Assembly (NCBI GenBank): GCA_036655975.1
Contig: JAVVPD010000007.1
Span: 1 to 43,311, forward strand
Length of the DNA stretch: 43,311 nucleotides
Direction: 5' to 3'
DNA from: CASQEL01 sp036655975
GTDB taxonomy: Bacteria > Desulfobacterota > Desulfovibrionia > Desulfovibrionales > Desulfovibrionaceae
Both the position numbers and the translations under genes were made by a program. Shown here piece by piece: positions 1-8,088 of this stretch (position 1 is the stretch's first letter; each line of letters starts with the position of its first letter). The notes beneath the pieces are model-generated. The model searched no databases, was not told where the DNA came from, and saw nothing but the letters and a program-made list of their open reading frames with translations.

Positions 1-1
1 G

Positions 2-469
2 GAGTCCTTGCGGGACAAAGGCATTAGCCCAGACTTTTTTCCTGACCGCTATGTGGCTGAAGGCGTTGTAGAAGGCATGCTGGCCTTGGGCATGAAAGGG
101 CAAAAGCTGCTTTTGCCTCGGGCGCGTGAGGCCCGCGAGGTACTGCCCGACGAATTGCGGGCGGCGGGGGCGGTGGTGGACGTGCTTCCGGTGTACGCCA
201 CGCTTCCGGCTTTGGCGCGCAAGGAACAGGTGCTGGAAATGCTGGCGCAGGGGCGCATTGCTTGTGTGACCTTCGGTTCCTCATCCACGGTGGAAAATTT
301 TTTGGGGGCTATCCCTGCGACCACCCTTCAGGCCTATCCGGCGGTAAAATTGGCGGCCATTGGCCCGATCACGGCACAAACGCTGGCGCGGCACGGCTTG
401 TCCTGCGCCATTCAGCCACAGGACTATACCATCCCCGCCTTGGTGGAAGCCCTCAAGCAAGGGTTGTAG
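2..469 (+). CDS. hemD: Uroporphyrinogen-III synthase domain, 3' part
   Basis: The reading frame is already open at the left edge, so the 5' part is missing; 155 residues remain. The remnant matches the C-terminal half of uroporphyrinogen-III synthase, which closes and inverts the D ring of hydroxymethylbilane to give uroporphyrinogen III for siroheme, cobalamin and heme. Family-like stretches are LLLPRAREAREVLPDEL, then VTFGSSSTVENFL and AAIGPITAQTLARHG. In many Desulfovibrio relatives HemD is fused behind the CobA/SUMT methyltransferase; whether that is so here lies outside the window. The TAG stop is followed six bases later by the purN start, which suggests cotranscription. Confidence 0.85.
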   Translation, partial: ESLRDKGISPDFFPDRYVAEGVVEGMLALGMKGQKLLLPRAREAREVLPDELRAAGAVVDVLPVYATLPALARKEQVLEMLAQGRIACVTFGSSSTVENFLGAIPATTLQAYPAVKLAAIGPITAQTLARHGLSCAIQPQDYTIPALVEALKQGL

Positions 470-475
470 ACACCT

Positions 476-1165
476 ATGCCCATAAAAATAGCAATACTCG
501 CTTCGGGCAGTGGCACCAATGCCCAAGCCATGTTTGACAAGATTGCCGAGGGGCGCTTGCAGGCGCAGGTGGTACTGGTGATTTCTAACCGACCGGGGGC
601 CAAGGTATTGGAGCGGGCCCGCGCAGCGGGGGTGCCAACGCTGGAGCTGGATCACAAGGCCTATGCAGGGCGGGAGGCTTTTGACGCGGCGCTGGTGTCG
701 GCTTTGCAGGGGGCTGGGGCCGAATTGGTCGTGTTGGCGGGCTATATGCGCTTATTAACGCCCCATTTTTTGGCAACTTTTGCGGGTCGGGTGGTGAATA
801 TCCACCCGGCTTTGCTGCCCAGTTTTCCGGGAACCCACGGTATGGAAGACGCGCAGGCGTGGGGGGTTAAAGTGGCAGGCTGCACCGTGCATTTTGTGGA
901 TGAAGAAGTGGACCACGGCGAGGTGATCGCCCAAGCCGTGGTGCCCGTGCTGGCGGGGGAAGCTTTGGCGGACTTGCAGCAGCGTATCCATGCTCTGGAG
1001 CACCGTATCTATCCGCAGGTTATCCAGTGGTTTGCGGAGGGGAGAATTCGGGTGTGTCAGCGTCAGGTGCATATAGAGCCTCAAAGCTCTTCTGCGGCTG
1101 TGCCGTGTACGGGTACGGGCATGGCGGCATGGCTCGTGTCGCCGCCTCTTGAGGAGGGCTTTTAG
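476..1165 (+). CDS. purN: Phosphoribosylglycinamide formyltransferase
   Basis: A 229-residue PurN that transfers a formyl group from 10-formyltetrahydrofolate to GAR in purine synthesis in the cytoplasm. The N-terminal ILASGSGTNAQAM is the phosphate-binding loop. NIHPALLPSFPGTHG carries the catalytic Asn and His, and VDHGEVIAQ the catalytic Asp region; the order and spacing are normal. The last 30 or so residues (after about 195) go beyond the usual end and look low in complexity. The ATG at 476 lies six bases after the hemD stop, with no strong Shine-Dalgarno, so translational coupling is likely. The stop is two bases before the next gene. Confidence 0.95.
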   Translation: MPIKIAILASGSGTNAQAMFDKIAEGRLQAQVVLVISNRPGAKVLERARAAGVPTLELDHKAYAGREAFDAALVSALQGAGAELVVLAGYMRLLTPHFLATFAGRVVNIHPALLPSFPGTHGMEDAQAWGVKVAGCTVHFVDEEVDHGEVIAQAVVPVLAGEALADLQQRIHALEHRIYPQVIQWFAEGRIRVCQRQVHIEPQSSSAAVPCTGTGMAAWLVSPPLEEGF

Positions 1166-1167
1166 CG

Positions 1168-1734
1168 ATGGGGTATTCTTTTAGCCTAGATGCGAAGGAA
1201 AAAGCGACATTGCTCAAACTGGCACGCTGGGCTGTAGATTCCGGTTTAGGGGGTGTGGACGTGTCAAAGCGTTTGCTGGAGGATCTGCGGCAGGAACGTT
1301 TGTGCGTTCCCAGAGGCTGTTTTGTCACCCTGCGCCTCAATAATATATTACGCGGTTGCATGGGTACGGTTTTGCCTGTGGAACCTTTGTACAAAAATGT
1401 TATCTATATGGCCTATGCTGCGGCTTTTTCAGACCCGCATTTTACGCCTTTGACAACCGTGGAGTGGCCCAAAATCCGGTGTGAAATCTCCATTGTAGGC
1501 CCGCTTTCCCGCTGCCCAGAGGTGGGCTTGATTGAAGTGGGGCGGCACGGGCTGATATTGCAGAAAAATAAGCATTCCAGCATGTTTTTGCCCAGTGTTC
1601 CGGTGGAAGCGGGCTGGGATCTTGTGGAATATTTGGACAATTTGTGCCTGAAAGCCAATTTACTGCGGGGGGCGTGGCGGGAAGCCGATGTACAATTGTG
1701 CTGGTTTGAATCGTATACATTTTCGGATGGGTAA
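1168..1734 (+). CDS. AMMECR1-domain protein (AmmeMemoRadiSam protein A type)
   Basis: A 188-residue AMMECR1-domain protein. The diagnostic motif is LRGCMGTV at about residues 63-70, preceded by FVTLRLNNI and followed by AAFSDPHFTPL, which matches the family core. Bacterial members often sit beside Memo and radical-SAM genes (AmmeMemoRadiSam), but neither partner is visible here, so this copy stands alone or its partners are elsewhere. The biochemical role is not established. The start at 1168 has GAGGAG at 1151-1156 as ribosome-binding site, inside the end of purN. It is the last gene of the hemD-purN run and is followed by a clear terminator. Confidence 0.9.
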   Translation: MGYSFSLDAKEKATLLKLARWAVDSGLGGVDVSKRLLEDLRQERLCVPRGCFVTLRLNNILRGCMGTVLPVEPLYKNVIYMAYAAAFSDPHFTPLTTVEWPKIRCEISIVGPLSRCPEVGLIEVGRHGLILQKNKHSSMFLPSVPVEAGWDLVEYLDNLCLKANLLRGAWREADVQLCWFESYTFSDG

Positions 1735-1773
1735 CATTTTCATAGATTTTTTGTGCTGATGCTGGTATCTAGT

Positions 1774-1808
1774 GGGGGCGTTTGTAAAAGAACGCTCCTA
1801 TTTTTTTA
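1774..1808 (+). terminator. Rho-independent terminator after the AMMECR1-domain gene
   Basis: A nine-pair stem (arms 1774-1782 and 1791-1799, with two G-U pairs) and an eight-base loop is followed by ATTTTTTTA. It separates the hemD-purN transcript from the yedE unit. Confidence 0.8.
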
Positions 1809-1830
1809 TGCAACGTTGCAGGAGGCATCT

Positions 1831-1926
1831 ATGTTACTTTGTACCTGACATACCGTCGGCAAACTTCACGGTGTGAGGTTGTTGCAGACAGTGGCGCGGT
1901 ACGGGAAATATACGGTGTTTCCTTAG
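1831..1926 (+). CDS. Possible leader ORF with in-frame UGA before the selenium transporter
   Basis: The ATG at 1831 has an excellent ribosome-binding site (AGGAGG at 1820-1825). Normal decoding gives MLLCT and stops at the UGA at 1846-1848. If that UGA were read as selenocysteine, the product would be 31 residues ending at the TAG at 1924-1926. Directly after the UGA an eight-pair stem can form (CATACCGT at 1849-1856 with ACGGTGTG at 1868-1875). This apical loop is closer to the UGA than in typical bacterial SECIS elements, so selenocysteine insertion is unproven. The position just upstream of a putative selenium transporter makes a selenium-sensing leader conceivable. Otherwise this is a short abortive ORF or a gene remnant. 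Confidence 0.25.
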
Positions 1927-2058
1927 CCTTACGGTTCTCCACCTGTGGGGGTTCCTGTACCCCGCTTGGTATAAGCATTGCGTTCTTGTGTTGCGCCACA
2001 GGTTCTGCGGCTTGTCTGTCTGCCCTTGGCATTTTTCAAGGCGCAGGAGCATGAAACA

Positions 2059-3150
2059 GTGAAATATTTTAATTTTTTTTCTACGACAAAGGGCATCATT
2101 CTGACAGGTGCCCTGTTGGGTGTCATGGCTATTTTGTTGCAATATTTTGGTAATCCCTCAAATATGGGAATTTGCGTGGTGTGTTTTAACCGCGATATTG
2201 CGGGGGGCATTGGCTTGCACCGTGCTGCCATTGTGCAATATGTGCGCCCCGAGATTATGGGTATGGTGCTGGGGGCCTTAGTGGCGGCTTTTTCTTTTAA
2301 GGAATTTCGTGCCCGTGGGGGATCGTCACCCGCTATCCGTTTTGTGCTCGGCATGATTGCGGCCATGGGGGCGCTGGTGTTTCTGGGTTGCCCGTGGCGC
2401 GTGATTTTACGCCTTGCGGGGGGGGATGCCAATGCGCTGTTCGGTCTGGTCGGGCTGGTGGTTGGCATCGGCGTGGGGACGCTCTTTTTCCGCCGTGGCT
2501 TCACCCTTGGGCGCAGTACGCCGCAACATGCGCTTTCGGGGCTGGTGTTGCCTTTGATGATGGTGGGATTGGTAGCTTTGTATCTGATATACCCCCCGCT
2601 GGAAGGGCAGGACAAAAACGGCGTGCTGTTCTATTCGCTTAAGGGGCCGGGCTCACAGCATGCGCCCTTCCTCATATCTTTGGCTTTGGGTTTGGTGGCG
2701 GGCTTTATTGCCCAACGTAGCCGTTTTTGTACTATGGGTTCTTTCCGTGATGTGCTTTTGTTTCGTCACTGGCATCTCTTTTTAGGGGTAGCCGCCATGC
2801 TGGTGGCGGCTTTTGTGATGAATATGTTTTTAGGCACCTTTAAGCCCGGCTTTGAAGGCCAACCCGTGGCCCATACGCAGGATTTTTGGAATTTTATGGG
2901 CATGGTTACGGCGGGGCTGGCTTTTGCGCTGGCGGGCGGTTGTCCGGGGCGGCAATTGTTTTTGGCGGGCGAGGGCGACAATGACGCCGCCATATTTGCC
3001 TTGGGCCTGATTGTGGGTGCGGCTATGGCGCATAATTTTGGTATGGCAAGCTCTGGGGCGGGCATCGGCCCGCACGGGGCCATAGCCGCCCTTGGGGGCT
3101 TTGCACTGTGTCTTGTGATTGGTGCTGTCGGATGCAAAAGGGGGGCGTAA
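2059..3150 (+). CDS. yedE: YedE/YeeE-family membrane transporter, probable selenium transport
   Basis: A 363-residue polytopic membrane protein of the YeeE/YedE family in its two-repeat form. Family marks are GICVVCFNRDIAGG near residue 40, FLGCPWR near 115, AQRSRFCTMGSFRD near 220 and ALAGGCPGRQLFLAGEGD near 300; these paired Cys-containing loops are expected to handle thiol-bound sulfur or selenium. The long YedE form next to a TusA-like gene is associated with selenium metabolism in many bacteria, and a selenoprotein is encoded in this window. The frame is open further upstream, but I take the GTG at 2059 because GGAG at 2046-2049 is well placed and the hydrophobic protein starts there. 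The following gene begins two bases after the stop. Confidence 0.85.
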   Translation: MKYFNFFSTTKGIILTGALLGVMAILLQYFGNPSNMGICVVCFNRDIAGGIGLHRAAIVQYVRPEIMGMVLGALVAAFSFKEFRARGGSSPAIRFVLGMIAAMGALVFLGCPWRVILRLAGGDANALFGLVGLVVGIGVGTLFFRRGFTLGRSTPQHALSGLVLPLMMVGLVALYLIYPPLEGQDKNGVLFYSLKGPGSQHAPFLISLALGLVAGFIAQRSRFCTMGSFRDVLLFRHWHLFLGVAAMLVAAFVMNMFLGTFKPGFEGQPVAHTQDFWNFMGMVTAGLAFALAGGCPGRQLFLAGEGDNDAAIFALGLIVGAAMAHNFGMASSGAGIGPHGAIAALGGFALCLVIGAVGCKRGA

Positions 3151-3152
3151 TC

Positions 3153-3383
3153 ATGACCATGATCGATACTCGCGGGCTGTCTTGTCCCCAACCGGTGTTG
3201 ATGGTATTAAAGGCTGTAAAAAATGGTGATACAGGCCCCTTTACGGTGCTCGTGGACAATGATTGCAGCCTTGAAAATGTTACGCGAGCCGCGCAGAATC
3301 GCGGTTTTCGGGTGGAAGCTTCACCCGTGGAGCGCGCCACCTATGGTGAAGACGGATTGACCCTGTTACAGCTTACGCACTAG
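3153..3383 (+). CDS. TusA/SirA-like sulfur (selenium) carrier protein
   Basis: A 76-residue TusA-fold protein. TRGLSCPQPVLMVLKAVK contains the conserved Cys-Pro-x-Pro that carries a persulfide or perselenide in this family. Downstream, VLVDNDCSLENVTRAAQNRGF matches the second half of the fold. The start is the ATG at 3153, preceded by a GGGGGG run, two bases after the yedE stop. In YedE-TusA-DUF3343 clusters such proteins are thought to move selenium from the membrane transporter towards SelD or a selenium cofactor; this assignment rests on context, not on residues that distinguish Se from S. Confidence 0.85.
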   Translation: MTMIDTRGLSCPQPVLMVLKAVKNGDTGPFTVLVDNDCSLENVTRAAQNRGFRVEASPVERATYGEDGLTLLQLTH

Positions 3384-3390
3384 GATTTTA

Positions 3391-3999
3391 ATGAACTGGT
3401 GGAAACATATCTGGAAAAGCCGTAAAGGGGCTTTAGATACAGGGGGGGCGGAGCTTTCCGCTCCCTCGTCTCATGCCGCCCCGAAGGGGATTGCGGTTTT
3501 TGCCCACACAGGTGAGGTTATCCGCGCCGAAATGGTGTTGCGTACCGCTGGGCTTGCCGTAGAGGTCAAAGGCCCTCCGCCACATTTGCGTACGGGCTGT
3601 GATTTGGTGGTGGTCTATAATTTGCTTCAGGAATTGCGGGTACGTGAAGTATTGGAAATGGCTGGGGTGCAGGCCGAGGCCTTTGTACATGCGGGCGAGA
3701 ATCTGTTGGATCCGGTGTCGTTGTTTCAGGTGAAGGATTTGGGCGCATGGCTGATGGTGCGGGCCGCCAATATGAAGATTACCGTGTGCAAAGACGATGG
3801 GCGGATTGTCAATATTTCCGGTGGGGGCTGTCCAGATGTACCCTACTTGGCTGCCCATTTGACGGGCTTAACGCTGACAGAAGCCCAGGAACCCCGGCAT
3901 ATTGGGCAAACTTTGTGTTGCTATTCGTTGCAAAAAGCTTTTGAAGAAGCCCGCAGGCTGCTTTCCAGCGCGGCAGGAGCGCCCCCATGTGGCTCATAG
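3391..3999 (+). CDS. DUF3343-like putative Se/S carrier with C-terminal extension
   Basis: 202 residues. Residues about 34-90 (GIAVFAHTGEVIRAEMVLR, then GPPPHLRTGCDLVVVYNLL) resemble DUF3343, a small domain regularly found beside YedE and TusA-like proteins. Unlike the usual single-domain form of about 80 residues, this protein continues with a second domain that contains SGGGCPDVPYLAAHLTG and GQTLCCYSLQKAFEEA, with a lone Cys and a Cys pair that could be functional. I do not recognise that second part. The gene follows the TusA-like gene by seven bases, and its 3' end overlaps the next start by 13 bases, so it belongs to the same operon. Confidence 0.65.
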   Translation: MNWWKHIWKSRKGALDTGGAELSAPSSHAAPKGIAVFAHTGEVIRAEMVLRTAGLAVEVKGPPPHLRTGCDLVVVYNLLQELRVREVLEMAGVQAEAFVHAGENLLDPVSLFQVKDLGAWLMVRAANMKITVCKDDGRIVNISGGGCPDVPYLAAHLTGLTLTEAQEPRHIGQTLCCYSLQKAFEEARRLLSSAAGAPPCGS

Positions 4000-4868
4000 T
4001 CGGCACGGTGCCGCACGAGGATTTTCCCTTGACCTTTGGTGTGTCTCGGATGGAAGGCGATCACTTGTATGTGGGGGAACAGCGTGTTTCTGTGGACAGG
4101 GGCACAGCCGCCCTTGCCGCCGCTGCGTGGCTGACCTGTGCGACCTATCATGAAACAGGGGCTGCCCCGCAGGAATGTTGTGTTCCGCATCTCTTGTTGG
4201 TGGGGGATACGGGGGACGGCAAAGGCAGCCGTGCTGTGTATGCGTGGTTGGTGGAAAATCTTGTGACGCTGGCGGCGCAACCGTCGGCTTTGTGCGGGCT
4301 GACTTTCCACTACCTTTTTCCCGATGTGGACTGGCATAATCGGGTGCTCATGTCGATTGAAATGTTAGCGCGTAAGCCCTTGTTGGTGGCTGACGCGGGC
4401 TTTATGTACGTTGCCAAAATGAGCGGCTATGCCGATGCCTACGATTTATTTACGCCGGATGTGGGCGAAATGGCCTTTTTGGCCGATGAAAATGCGCCGC
4501 ATCCCTTCTACACGCGCGGTTTTTTGCTGGCTACGGAAAATGACATTCCCACCTTGCTCACCCGCGCTCACAGCCACGGGAATTGCGCGCAAAATTTGAT
4601 TGTCAAAGGCGCAAAAGACTATGTGGTGCAGGGGGCAAATATTTTGGATACTGTGGACAGCCCCGCTGTGGAAGCCATGGAAGCTATCGGCGGCACGGGG
4701 GATATTGTCACGGGCATCGTGACGGGTTTGCTGGCCTTGGGTTTGCCCATGCGTGAAGCCTGCCTCAAAGCGGTGCGAACCAGCCGCCTACTGGCGCACA
4801 TGGCTGCCCCTGATCCCGCAACGCAGGTGGGAGAATTGTTGCGGATGGCCTATTTTGAACGCTTGTAA
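3987..4868 (+). CDS. Ribokinase-fold protein related to NAD(P)H-hydrate dehydratase
   Basis: 293 residues of the ribokinase-like superfamily. Near residue 230, AIGGTGDIVTGIVTGLLALG is the anion-hole/ATP-binding signature shared by the YjeF C-terminal dehydratase and PfkB kinases, and LTPDVGEMAFL-like sequence (FTPDVGEMAFLAD) precedes it. Most YjeF-type enzymes have a cleaner N-terminal sheet, so the substrate is uncertain. It overlaps the DUF3343-like gene and is the last gene of the yedE operon, which argues for a role in selenium or sulfur handling rather than housekeeping metabolite repair; that is an inference from position. The downstream stretch is a repeat element. Confidence 0.65.
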   Translation: MWLIVGTVPHEDFPLTFGVSRMEGDHLYVGEQRVSVDRGTAALAAAAWLTCATYHETGAAPQECCVPHLLLVGDTGDGKGSRAVYAWLVENLVTLAAQPSALCGLTFHYLFPDVDWHNRVLMSIEMLARKPLLVADAGFMYVAKMSGYADAYDLFTPDVGEMAFLADENAPHPFYTRGFLLATENDIPTLLTRAHSHGNCAQNLIVKGAKDYVVQGANILDTVDSPAVEAMEAIGGTGDIVTGIVTGLLALGLPMREACLKAVRTSRLLAHMAAPDPATQVGELLRMAYFERL

Positions 4869-4872
4869 GCCG

Positions 4873-4951
4873 CGCCCGCCCCGTAGGCGTAGGCGAAATT
4901 TACTTTCGCCGTAAAGTGCCGGAGGGAGCGTCTGGAATCAAGAATGTTTTA
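4873..4951 (-). repeat. 79-bp interspersed repeat, copy 1
   Basis: The reverse complement of this stretch matches 16293-16371 over its whole length with only a handful of differences. It contains the internal hairpin GGCGAAA/TTTCGCC and lies between the convergent ends of the ribokinase-like gene and hypF, overlapping the hypF stop codon. It behaves like a REP- or MITE-type intergenic element. Confidence 0.8.
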
Positions 4952-7360
4952 GTTGTTTTTCAGCCATGCTCGACCAAAGGCCGCCTGCCCGAAGGCGATA
5001 CAGCCATCGTTGGGGGGCAGGGCTTTATGCAACAAGGGCTGTAAGCCGTGCTGCGTGAGCAAAGAAGGCAGAATGGCGACCAGGGTGGGATTTTGCATGA
5101 CCCCGCCGCTCAGGCCGACATATTGCAGCGCCTGCTCACGGGCCACGCAGGCGGCCATATCCGCAAGACCCTGTGCCAGCGAATAATGAAATTTGCGGGC
5201 GATTCGTCCCACAGGCACACCCTGCAAACATTCCTCATATATTTGTCCGAACAAATGCAGGCTGTCCATGCGCCACAGGCTGTCGTGTGTGGGAGCTAAG
5301 AGGCGTATGGCGTAGCGTGAATCTGACTTTTCTGTATCTTGGGCTTCCTGTAAACGCAGGGCCGCTTGCCCCTCATAGCTTGTCACTAGGCATAGACCCA
5401 GCAGGGCCGCTACCGCGTCAAACAGCCGCCCCACACTGGAGGTGGGCGGGCAGTGGAGCTTTTGGCGAACCATGTGCGTGATAATTGTTGCGGCTTTTGC
5501 GTGAGGCGCGGGCCAAGTCCATGTTTTGCCGAGCAGGGCCAGCATCCCTTGGGCCACGCGCCACGGCTCGCGCACGGCAGCATCCCCACCCGGTAGTGGG
5601 AAGGTGCTCAAAGATCCCACGCGCGTTTGGGTACCTTGGGCGGTATCGATACGCAAGAGTTCTCCCCCCCATATTTCGGGGGTGCCGGTGCGGCAGTCCT
5701 GATTCTGTTCCAGCCCCAGAGGGCCTTGTGTGCCAAGCCCTGTGCCGTCTAAAGTCCATACCAGCGCGGAACCTTCATACCCGTTTTCGGCAAGCACACT
5801 CCAAGCGTGGGCGGCGTGGTGCTGCAAGCGCAACAGGGGGAGGGCTTTTTCTTGCGCCCACTCGTAAGCGCAAAGGGTGGACATATAGTCCGGGTGCAGG
5901 TCACACACCAGGGCGGCGGGCCGTACTTCGAGCAGATGTTCCAGATGCGTGGCGACTTCTTGATAAAATTGCCACGTTTCCAGATTCTGTAAATCCCCCA
6001 CATGCTGGCTGACAAAGGCCGCGTTGCCCCGTGTAAAACACAAGGTGGCTTTCAAAGCTGCGCCCATGCCCACAACGCAAGGCTCTTGTGAGGCTCCAGC
6101 GTAGGCGGGCAAGGGCAGGGGGCGCGGCACATAGCCCCGCGCCCGACGGTAGAGCAGGGGCTGTGATGTTTCTGGAACTACAGCCACCACAGAATCGTCA
6201 GCGCGCACTAAAATATCGCGGTTATGGAGCAAAAAGATATCCGCAATGTCCCGCAGGCGCTGTAGGGCCTCTCGGTTTCCCAGACAAATAGGCTCGCCGC
6301 CCGCATTGCCTGAGGTCATAACCAGCCCGGCGGGCTGGGAACGGTCAGCACTGGCAAACAATGCAAATAATACCTTGTGCAAGGGGGTGTAGGGCAGCAT
6401 TAGCCCCACATTGTGCCCGTCAGGCGCAATGCCTTGGGGAAGGATTCCCGCCTTTTGGGGGCAGACCACAATGGGAGCCTCGGCTGAACGCAGGAGGGCC
6501 TCATGCGCGGGGCTGAGCTCGGCCACAAGCCGCGCCCGCGCCATATCGGGCACCATGATCGCCAGCGCTTTATGCGGGCGGTGCTTGCGAACCCGCAACA
6601 ACGCAATGGCCTTGGCGTTGAAGGCGTCGCAGGCCAGTTGAAAACCCCCCAGACCCTTGATGGCGGCAATGCGCCCCTGTTGCAGGGCCGTGGCAATGGT
6701 CTGCACGGTCTGGGTAGAGTCTGTACCCTGCTTTTCCCCGTATGCGTGGCTGTTTTCCTCTTCTCCCTTGTGTCCTTCTACGGCCCACAGGCGCGGGCCG
6801 CAGAGCGGGCAGGCGTTGGGCTGGGCGTGAAAGCGCCGATTGAGCGGGTCAGTGTATTCGGCGTGGCAGGTCGGGCACAGTGGAAAGCAGGCCATGGAGG
6901 TGCTGCTGCGGTCATACGGAATAGCGCGGGTGATGGTGTAGCGCGGGCCGCAATCAGTACAGTTGGTGAAAGGGTAAAGGTAGCGCCTGTTTAAGGGGTC
7001 ATCCATGTCGGCTTGGCATTGGGGGCACAGGGCCACATCTGGGCTGACCAGCACCGTATGCCCGCCGCCTGTCGCGCCGCTGTGGGTAATGACAAAGCGG
7101 TCTTCACCCTGTGTCAGCGGTATTTCCCTTCGTGTACAGGATGTTACTTGGGCCAAAGGGGGCAGCTGGTTTTCAAAATCAGCTAAAAAAGCGTTCAGGC
7201 CTTTGGCGGGGCCTTGCACCTGAATTTCCACACCTTCCGAGGTGTTGCCCACACTGCCCGTTAGCCCGTGTTCTACGGCACAACGGTACACAAAAGGGCG
7301 AAAGCCCACCCCTTGTACTTGTCCGCCCACAATCAGGCTGTAGCGTTTGTGTGTGTGCAT
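4949..7360 (-). CDS. hypF: Carbamoyltransferase HypF, NiFe hydrogenase maturation
   Basis: A full-length 803-residue HypF. It makes the carbamoyl group from carbamoyl phosphate and ATP and passes it to HypE for the cyanide ligands of the NiFe centre. Domain order is complete: acylphosphatase domain (GGQVQGVGFRPFVYRCA, residues about 11-28), two zinc fingers with CPQC, CTDCG, CPTCH and CPLCG (residues about 112-190), a YrdC-like domain (about 210-400) and a Kae1-like C-terminal domain with LQHHAAHAWS and the closing GLSGGVMQNP. No other hyp gene or hydrogenase is in the window. It is divergent from the XRE-cupin regulator; its own start has no strong ribosome-binding site. Confidence 0.97.
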   Translation of the reverse strand: MHTHKRYSLIVGGQVQGVGFRPFVYRCAVEHGLTGSVGNTSEGVEIQVQGPAKGLNAFLADFENQLPPLAQVTSCTRREIPLTQGEDRFVITHSGATGGGHTVLVSPDVALCPQCQADMDDPLNRRYLYPFTNCTDCGPRYTITRAIPYDRSSTSMACFPLCPTCHAEYTDPLNRRFHAQPNACPLCGPRLWAVEGHKGEEENSHAYGEKQGTDSTQTVQTIATALQQGRIAAIKGLGGFQLACDAFNAKAIALLRVRKHRPHKALAIMVPDMARARLVAELSPAHEALLRSAEAPIVVCPQKAGILPQGIAPDGHNVGLMLPYTPLHKVLFALFASADRSQPAGLVMTSGNAGGEPICLGNREALQRLRDIADIFLLHNRDILVRADDSVVAVVPETSQPLLYRRARGYVPRPLPLPAYAGASQEPCVVGMGAALKATLCFTRGNAAFVSQHVGDLQNLETWQFYQEVATHLEHLLEVRPAALVCDLHPDYMSTLCAYEWAQEKALPLLRLQHHAAHAWSVLAENGYEGSALVWTLDGTGLGTQGPLGLEQNQDCRTGTPEIWGGELLRIDTAQGTQTRVGSLSTFPLPGGDAAVREPWRVAQGMLALLGKTWTWPAPHAKAATIITHMVRQKLHCPPTSSVGRLFDAVAALLGLCLVTSYEGQAALRLQEAQDTEKSDSRYAIRLLAPTHDSLWRMDSLHLFGQIYEECLQGVPVGRIARKFHYSLAQGLADMAACVAREQALQYVGLSGGVMQNPTLVAILPSLLTQHGLQPLLHKALPPNDGCIAFGQAAFGRAWLKNN

Positions 7361-7415
7361 GTTTTTACAGTAGCAACAGCGCGCTGGAAAAGCAAAGCGC
7401 TAGCGCCCTTTTTCC

Positions 7416-7444
7416 TTGCGAGTCCGCGCGGCTCTTGGTATGAA
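7416..7444 (+). promoter_or_regulatory. Possible sigma-70 promoter of the XRE-cupin regulator
   Basis: TTGCGA (7416-7421) and TATGAA (7439-7444) are separated by 17 bases and lie 37 bases before the ATG at 7482, in the divergent region between hypF and the regulator. The match is only moderate. Confidence 0.35.
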
Positions 7445-7481
7445 AACCCACATCACCTTTGAACACATAGGGGGAAATATT

Positions 7482-8051
7482 ATGGGGCAGAAACATAAAT
7501 TGGGATCTCGCATCCGCTCGTTCCGCGAAGAACGTAACATTAGTCTAGAAACCTTGGCGGAAACCACAGGCTTGAGCGTGGGTTTTCTTCACTCGCTGGA
7601 AGAAAATGATCTTTACCCTACCATTGGGCCGCTGCAAAAAGTTGCCCGTGCCCTCGGTGTGCGGCTGGGAACATTCATGGATGATGAGATCACCCGCGAT
7701 CCGATTATTTCGCGCATCGGGGAACGTACGGCCGACCTTGCCATGCACAAAGGCGAAAATACCAATGCCAGCTACGTGTACCATTCCCTAGGCAAGGGGA
7801 AAAGCGACCGCAATATGGAACCCTTCCATATTGAAATCATGCCCGATTCTGGCGACGACCGTAAAACATCCTCGCACCAAGGTGAAGAATTTATTCTTGT
7901 TATCAAGGGAAATCTCTTTGTTGTCTACGGGCGTGAAACCTACACCCTGACCCGTGGTGATACGATTTATTATAATTCTATCGTGCCCCATTTTGTGGGG
8001 GCTGCCGGCAGTGAACCTGTTGAAATTCTTGCTGTTGTCTATAATCCCTAA
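7482..8051 (+). CDS. XRE-family regulator with C-terminal cupin domain
   Basis: 189 residues in two parts: an XRE helix-turn-helix (RIRSFREERNISLETLAETT, then GLSVGFLHSLE, residues about 8-60) and a small-molecule-binding cupin (SSHQGEEFILVIKGNLFVVY, then LTRGDTIYYN, residues about 120-185). Such proteins usually repress or activate the adjacent operon in response to a ligand held in the cupin barrel. The frame is open upstream, but the ATG at 7482 has AGGGGG seven bases before it and starts at the usual point of the family. It lies 37 bases before an AMP-forming ligase, a common pairing in Desulfovibrio and relatives, so that gene is the likely target. Confidence 0.9.
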   Translation: MGQKHKLGSRIRSFREERNISLETLAETTGLSVGFLHSLEENDLYPTIGPLQKVARALGVRLGTFMDDEITRDPIISRIGERTADLAMHKGENTNASYVYHSLGKGKSDRNMEPFHIEIMPDSGDDRKTSSHQGEEFILVIKGNLFVVYGRETYTLTRGDTIYYNSIVPHFVGAAGSEPVEILAVVYNP

Positions 8052-8088
8052 TCAAGATTCACGCACCAGACCATAAGGATAAGCTTTC

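Larger units (their letters stand above)
1735..2058 (+). other. 324-bp leader before yedE without an intact ordinary gene
   Basis: Besides the terminator at 1774-1808, this stretch holds a strong Shine-Dalgarno (AGGAGG, 1820-1825) five bases before an ATG at 1831 whose frame stops at a UGA after five codons. A different frame stays open from a TTG at 1839 to 2054 but has no good start of its own; its translation includes VREIYGVSLALRFS, which faintly recalls the DUF3343 core. Nothing here matches a riboswitch I know. It may be a regulatory leader or a decayed small gene. Confidence 0.5.

Noticed and set aside
1839..2054. 72-codon frame as an intact small gene
   Set aside because: Its only start is a TTG 13 bases from the ribosome-binding site, which instead serves the ATG at 1831 in another frame; the resemblance to DUF3343 is limited to a dozen residues.
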